Shown: positions 59,778 through 64,000 of the stretch, piece by piece
Layout: each line of letters starts with the position of its first letter
Position numbering within the stretch: the first letter of the stretch is position 1
Assembly: GCA_002773795.1 (NCBI GenBank)
Contig: PFAD01000018.1
Coordinates: 1,865-65,864 of the forward strand
Length of the DNA stretch: 64,000 nucleotides
Reading direction: 5' to 3'
DNA from: Chlamydiae bacterium CG10_big_fil_rev_8_21_14_0_10_42_34
Lineage (GTDB): Bacteria; Chlamydiota; Chlamydiia; Chlamydiales; SM23-39
Notes under the pieces: model-generated
The model's database searches: none
Seen by the model: the letters and a program-made list of their open reading frames with translations, nothing else
Told to the model about the DNA's origin: nothing
Position numbers and translations under genes: made by a program

Positions 59778-60719
59778 ATGAGCATAAACCCCCTTGCTTG
59801 GCGCCCAGAGCACTCAAATCTTTTTGAAATAAAAAATGACGAGCCCATTTACGAAGCGCTCCCTCGAATCATCAACGAATTTACAACGGTTTTCTTCTCT
59901 TGCAACCCTGAAAGTGGAAAAATACTTTGCGCACATCATTATTACAAAAATGATCCTGAGTCATTTTCACTCAACAAAAAATTATTTTTCCACAGGTCCA
60001 ATCCTCCCGAACTCGATCAAAGAATTCTCTCTATTGCAATATACATAAAAACAAGCTTACAAGCTACCTATCCACGTTGTGACAACCCTCTCTTAGAGGG
60101 CAAACTCAGCCACATGATCGAAGACCCTCGAAGCGCCATCGACGGCCTATCCATCAAGGAATCACTTAAACTCCCTAAAAACGAAGAAGAGGAAAATACA
60201 TTTATTGAGAGCATGAAGCAGCTTTCACAAGAAACTTTCCTTCCAGATGAAATTCTCGTTAATTGTTTAGAAACATCACCAAAAATCACAAAAGCATTCC
60301 TAGACCACTTTCTCTTTAAAATAGACAACGAAGAACTTATTAGGACAGCAAGTTACATAACATACGGTTTGTATAGTGAAAATAAGAACCTTAGCGAAAA
60401 TGACTACATTTTCTCTCGGATTCTACAAGCGTGCAAACAACGTGGGATCACATTTAATTCCGAAAGCACTTCCATTCAATGCGCGATACAAGTAAGTATA
60501 GATGAAGGCTTACCAAATTCATTGGCAGCACTCTTAGAAGTTACCCACATTTCTAAAGATCAGATTACTGAACTTAAAAAAACCCTTGAAGAATTCATTG
60601 CAACGCCAGACAGCATAGATTCTGATATAGAAGTTCCCCCTTTAGAGAAAATAAAGGAGTGTATCGCGGTTCTCGACAAACATCTTTGTGAAGAAACTAC
60701 TGAAGAAAAATCAGCATGA
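59778..60719 (+). CDS. Unknown soluble protein
   Basis: 313 residues from the ATG at 59778 (MSINPLAWRPEHSNLFEIKN); AAAGGA lies 9 bases upstream. Mixed alpha/beta at the start (FTTVFFSCNPESGKILCAHH), then helical; no signal peptide or membrane segment. It ends in an acidic tail HLCEETTEEKSA. I recognise no domain. It stands alone between a pseudouridine synthase and the DUF47-Pit pair. Lineage-specific protein, possibly secreted. Confidence 0.6.
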   Translation: MSINPLAWRPEHSNLFEIKNDEPIYEALPRIINEFTTVFFSCNPESGKILCAHHYYKNDPESFSLNKKLFFHRSNPPELDQRILSIAIYIKTSLQATYPRCDNPLLEGKLSHMIEDPRSAIDGLSIKESLKLPKNEEEENTFIESMKQLSQETFLPDEILVNCLETSPKITKAFLDHFLFKIDNEELIRTASYITYGLYSENKNLSENDYIFSRILQACKQRGITFNSESTSIQCAIQVSIDEGLPNSLAALLEVTHISKDQITELKKTLEEFIATPDSIDSDIEVPPLEKIKECIAVLDKHLCEETTEEKSA

Positions 60720-60732
60720 AAACAATCCTTTC

Positions 60733-60754
60733 ACCCCCGATCTCAATCGGGGGT
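60733..60754 (+). terminator. Hairpin terminator after the unknown protein gene
   Basis: ACCCCCGAT (60733-60741), loop CTCA, ATCGGGGGT (60746-60754), a perfect 9-base GC-rich stem. The tail TATTTAGG is only moderately T rich. It lies 14 bases after the stop at 60719. Confidence 0.65.
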
Positions 60755-60811
60755 TATTTAGGAAACTCTCCCATTGCAAATAAGAGCCTCTTTCGTTAGA
60801 ATTTCAGCCAT

Positions 60812-61483
60812 ATGCTGACCATCGCGAAGTTATTCGGAAAATCTCCGTTTGCACCGCTCCAAACACACATGGACAAGGTAGCCAGCTGTGTCAGTGAACT
60901 CCCCTCCCTTTTTCAAGCACTCGTTTCCCAAGACCTCCAAGCCATTCAAAAAATTAGCGCACGCATCTCCGAGCTTGAGCACGAAGCCGATATTACAAAA
61001 AATGACATTCGCAACCACTTGCCCAAAGGGCTTTTTCTTCAAGTTGATCGAGGCTCACTTTTAGACATCATCTCTTTACAAGATGCAATTGCCGATCAGA
61101 CTGAAGAGATCGCTCTTCACGCAGGAATGCGCCCACTGCCTTTTGCAAAGATGAAGGATGACTTTTTAGCCCTTTGCAATAAAAATATTGAAGCCTTTTG
61201 GCTCGGGCGCAAAGTAATTCAAGAGCTCGAAGAGCTCCTTTGCTCTTCTTTTGGAGGAATTGAGGCTCAAAAAGTGAAGGGGATGGTCGAACAGATTGCT
61301 TTTTGCGAGTACGAGATGGTCCTCATTCGCAACCAGCTCATTCAGCGCCTTTATACAGAATGTGACGAGCTCCCCTACCCAGCTTTTCACCTCTCTCTTA
61401 CACTGATTGAAGAGATTGGCACGATTGCTTGTCTTTCAGAAAAGCTAGGGAACCGCGTTCGAATGTTATTAGAACTAAAGTGA
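60812..61483 (+). CDS. DUF47 (PhoU-like) phosphate transport accessory protein
   Basis: 223 residues, all-helical PhoU-like fold: FAPLQTHMDKVASCVSELPS and ISELEHEADITKNDIRNHLP (the E-x-x-x-D metal motif region), then RGSLLDIISLQDAIADQTEE. Members sit next to Pit permeases and are thought to control them. The Pit gene follows 19 bases later. Same pairing in Chlamydia (CT691/CT692 as I recall). Confidence 0.9.
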   Translation: MLTIAKLFGKSPFAPLQTHMDKVASCVSELPSLFQALVSQDLQAIQKISARISELEHEADITKNDIRNHLPKGLFLQVDRGSLLDIISLQDAIADQTEEIALHAGMRPLPFAKMKDDFLALCNKNIEAFWLGRKVIQELEELLCSSFGGIEAQKVKGMVEQIAFCEYEMVLIRNQLIQRLYTECDELPYPAFHLSLTLIEEIGTIACLSEKLGNRVRMLLELK

Positions 61484-61502
61484 GGAAGAAAAACTGACGT
61501 CA

Positions 61503-62915
61503 ATGGACCCATTTACTTTAATTCAGACGGTGACTCTGATCTTGGCCTTTTATATGGCCTGGAATATCGGCGCCAACGATGTAGCAAATGCGATGGGGAC
61601 CTCGGTCGGCTCTAAAGCTCTCACCTTAAAAAGAGCTGTTTTTCTCGCAGCCATTTTAGAATTTTCCGGAGCATTCCTCGTCGGCTCAAATGTCTCCGAA
61701 ACGATTCAAAAAGGGATCATTGACCCCCATATTTTCCAAAGCGATCCGATGATTTTCGTCCTCGGAATGATGGGCTCACTTCTTGCCACAGGTGCTCTTT
61801 TACAACTCGCCTCCTATTTTGGTCTACCCATCTCGACGACTCATGCCATTGTGGGCGCTGTGATCGGTTTTGGTGCGGTCGTTGGAGGAGTCAATGCCAT
61901 CTATTGGAATGAATTGGCGTGGATTACATCAAGCTGGATCCTTTCTCCATTTTTAAGTGGGATCATCTCTTATGCAATTTTTTCGATCATTCAGAGGAAA
62001 ATCCTCTTTGCCCTAGACCCCATTGCGGCGGCACAAAGAGTTGCCCCCTACTTTGTTTTCTTTTGCTTTGCGATCATTACTCTAAGCATGCTTTTTCACG
62101 GACTCAACCTTAATTTATCAACTGTAGATTCTTTGCTCATTTCAGGTTGCGTTGGGTTAAGCGCTGCGCTTGCGAGCAAACTCGTTGTCAGACGCATTGC
62201 AGAGCCCACATTGCAACTTGCAGATGGCTTTCACCCCTACCAAGCAGTAAGTCTTCAAAAAGCGCTCCACCATTTGCAGCGTGTCCATATTTCAAATCGC
62301 AATGAAGAATACTCCCGGGAAATTTCTAAAATTCTCACTCAAGTCGAAAATCTCAACGAAACTGTCAAAAAAAGCGCCCCCTTCACCCAATCCACACAGC
62401 ACTATCACGGCGTAGAAAAAATCTTCATCACGATGCAAATTCTCAGCGCGTGTTTAGTTGCTTTTGCTCACGGTGCAAATGATGTGGCAAATGCAATAGG
62501 ACCTGCTGCTGCGGTATTTGGCGTACTAAAGACCCAAACCATCAGCGCCTCTTCCACAGTTCCTACCTGGCTATTAGCCTTAGGTGGCGGTGGAATTATC
62601 ATAGGCCTTGCTACTTGGGGTTGGCGCGTCATTGAAACCGTTGGGAAAAAAATCACAGAACTCACGCCAACTCGCGGATTTGCTGCTGAATTTGGGGCCG
62701 CAACAACGATCCTTTTAGCCTCAAAACTTGGCCTGCCTATCTCGACGACCCATGCCTTGATTGGCGCAGTTCTTGGAGTCGGCATGGCGCGCGGACTCAA
62801 AGCATTAAATCTTCAAATGCTCAAAGAGATCGTCATCTCGTGGATTGTCACCATTCCGCTCTGCGCCCTTTTCAGCATCATCGCCTTTTATTTACTTAAA
62901 CTCTTCTTTACTTAA
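61503..62915 (+). CDS. Inorganic phosphate transporter, Pit family
   Basis: A proton- or sodium-coupled phosphate permease. It has 470 residues with two PHO4 half-repeats: the first with WNIGANDVANAMGTSVGSKA and GLPISTTHAIVGAVIG, the second with FAHGANDVANAIGPAAAVFG and KLGLPISTTHALIGAVLGVG. About 10-12 membrane segments with a hydrophilic loop at about 235-305. Co-transcribed with the DUF47 gene upstream. Confidence 0.94.
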   Translation: MDPFTLIQTVTLILAFYMAWNIGANDVANAMGTSVGSKALTLKRAVFLAAILEFSGAFLVGSNVSETIQKGIIDPHIFQSDPMIFVLGMMGSLLATGALLQLASYFGLPISTTHAIVGAVIGFGAVVGGVNAIYWNELAWITSSWILSPFLSGIISYAIFSIIQRKILFALDPIAAAQRVAPYFVFFCFAIITLSMLFHGLNLNLSTVDSLLISGCVGLSAALASKLVVRRIAEPTLQLADGFHPYQAVSLQKALHHLQRVHISNRNEEYSREISKILTQVENLNETVKKSAPFTQSTQHYHGVEKIFITMQILSACLVAFAHGANDVANAIGPAAAVFGVLKTQTISASSTVPTWLLALGGGGIIIGLATWGWRVIETVGKKITELTPTRGFAAEFGAATTILLASKLGLPISTTHALIGAVLGVGMARGLKALNLQMLKEIVISWIVTIPLCALFSIIAFYLLKLFFT

Positions 62916-62983
62916 TGCGGGCACACGCTTTTGAAAATATTTTCCTATAGAAACTATTTTCTAATGAGTTTATATATCAGCCT

Positions 62984-64000
62984 ATGGACATCAATGATCA
63001 GGCTGACTCTTTAGTTCAAAAAATCAAGCATCTAATCATCACTTCAAGCGGCCACACTTCTTCGGTGGCTACGATGGAAGAGTTTTATAACTCTTTTTGC
63101 TTGGCCCTTCGCGAAGAGATCATGATCAATACAAGTGCAACCATTGATACGATCCAATTTAAAAAACCCCGCATGATTAACTTCATATCGATGGAGTATT
63201 TGCCAGGAAGATTGCTCTTTAACAACGTTTGTAACGTCCGCGCCCAAGAACTCGTACTTGCAGTTTTAAAGAAAATGGATCGCAATCTAAGCGATCTTGT
63301 TGCATGCGAAAGCGATCCTGGTTTGGGAAATGGTGGTTTAGGGCGCCTCTCTTCTTGCTTTTTAGATTCTTTGGCCACGCTCAATTATCCTGCCCGCGGA
63401 TATGGTCTTCGTTATCAGTATGGAATTTTTGAACAAGAAATTTGGAATGGAGTTCAAGTAGAGCGTCCCGATTGCTGGCTCTTAAATGAAGATCCTTGGG
63501 AATCGAGAAGAGATATTTTTTCTGTTGGAGTCCATTTTCGAGGCAAGCCTGTTCATGCGACAAATAAGCACGGCGAAGACGTATATCTGTTGGAAGATTT
63601 TGAAGAGGTCAGAGCTCTTCCCTATGACGTTCCCATCATTGGGTATTCTGAAAAAAACAACTACAGCTCTCTAATCTTACGTCTTTGGTCGACAAAAGAC
63701 TCTCCGAGAAACTTCCTTTTACAAAAATATAACGCAGGATTTCTCGATCAAGCATCGGAAAACACCTCCTTAACAGACGTTCTTTACCCAAACGACAACA
63801 ACGAACTGGGAAAAAGAGTTCGTCTTAAGCAAGAATTCTTGCTCGTTTCAGCATCCCTTCAAGATATTATCCGTCGCCATCTAAATGTATATGGAGATCT
63901 ATCCAATTTTGGAGATAAAGTACGCATTCAAATCAACGACACACATCCCGCACTCATCATCGCTGAGATCATGCGAATGTTCACTAAAAGCTACAACTTT
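62984..64000 (+). CDS. glgP: Glycogen/alpha-glucan phosphorylase (3' end outside window)
   Basis: Releases glucose-1-phosphate from glycogen. The frame starts at the ATG at 62984 (MDINDQADSLVQKIKHLIIT) and is open to the window end, 339 codons. Conserved segments are FISMEYLPGRLLFNN, DPGLGNGGLGRLSSCFLDSL, GYGLRYQYGIFEQEI, LRLWSTKDSPRNFLLQKYNA and IQINDTHPALIIAEIMRMF. It corresponds to residues 1-340 of a protein usually about 815 long. No Shine-Dalgarno sequence is evident. Glycogen metabolism is a known chlamydial trait. Confidence 0.95.
   Translation, partial: MDINDQADSLVQKIKHLIITSSGHTSSVATMEEFYNSFCLALREEIMINTSATIDTIQFKKPRMINFISMEYLPGRLLFNNVCNVRAQELVLAVLKKMDRNLSDLVACESDPGLGNGGLGRLSSCFLDSLATLNYPARGYGLRYQYGIFEQEIWNGVQVERPDCWLLNEDPWESRRDIFSVGVHFRGKPVHATNKHGEDVYLLEDFEEVRALPYDVPIIGYSEKNNYSSLILRLWSTKDSPRNFLLQKYNAGFLDQASENTSLTDVLYPNDNNELGKRVRLKQEFLLVSASLQDIIRRHLNVYGDLSNFGDKVRIQINDTHPALIIAEIMRMFTKSYNF

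Overview
The window is chromosome from a member of the Chlamydiae outside the classical Chlamydiaceae, an obligate intracellular symbiont or parasite. The evidence is core gene order that I recall from Chlamydia: glyA-clpP; tsp next to rpsL-rpsG-fusA-rpsJ; xerC back to back with an ABC-F ATPase; nifU-nifS-gpmA-rlu next to birA-rodA; and a DUF47 protein with a Pit permease. There is also a CT398-like coiled-coil/zinc-ribbon gene and two cysteine-rich MOMP-like porins. The porins, alanine dehydrogenase and a two-partner secretion locus suggest a Simkania/Parachlamydia-like lineage; the species cannot be named from sequence alone.

Layout. 1-6253: a truncated pseudouridine synthase, then a three-gene operon with a giant secretin (eight tandem N-domain modules), a TPR lipoprotein and a YidD-like protein. 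6263-14667: SulP permease, Der GTPase, a small bilobed membrane protein, an SNF2 helicase and alanine dehydrogenase. 14730-22839: an accessory locus with an MFS remnant, an exported-looking APS kinase/nucleotidyltransferase fusion, a TpsB transporter, a large TpsA exoprotein with DUF5650-like repeats and an exported-looking sulfotransferase. 22902-32685: core genes clpP, glyA, the CT398-like gene, RNase P RNA, an APC transporter, two MOMP-like porins, xerC and an ABC-F ATPase.

32682-42553 is a second accessory island. It holds a DUF1937 protein, an exported-looking glycosyltransferase, two intact eukaryotic-type (Pho80/Pcl-like) cyclins and a decayed third one, all ending in CaaX-like tetrapeptides, a fucosyltransferase-like protein, an alpha/beta hydrolase with a cysteine nucleophile and a truncated second copy, a cupin, a GNAT remnant, and a GT2/flippase/nucleotidyltransferase glycan cassette whose first gene is broken at an A9 tract. 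From 42906 the window is mostly core again: tRNA-Phe, tsp, the str-type ribosomal operon, small envelope proteins, MFS-rodA, birA, a large helical protein of unknown function, the nifU-nifS-gpmA cluster, a second pseudouridine synthase, DUF47-Pit and the start of glycogen phosphorylase.

Two candidate undescribed systems stand out. The first is the cyclin-CaaX family, which reads as effectors delivered to a eukaryotic host, lipidated by host prenyltransferases and acting on host cyclin-dependent kinases. The second is the sulfation/two-partner secretion locus, where a PAPS-making enzyme and a sulfotransferase, both with apparent signal peptides, flank a secreted filamentous exoprotein and its transporter. 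Both functional proposals are inference; the motifs and gene arrangement are seen directly.
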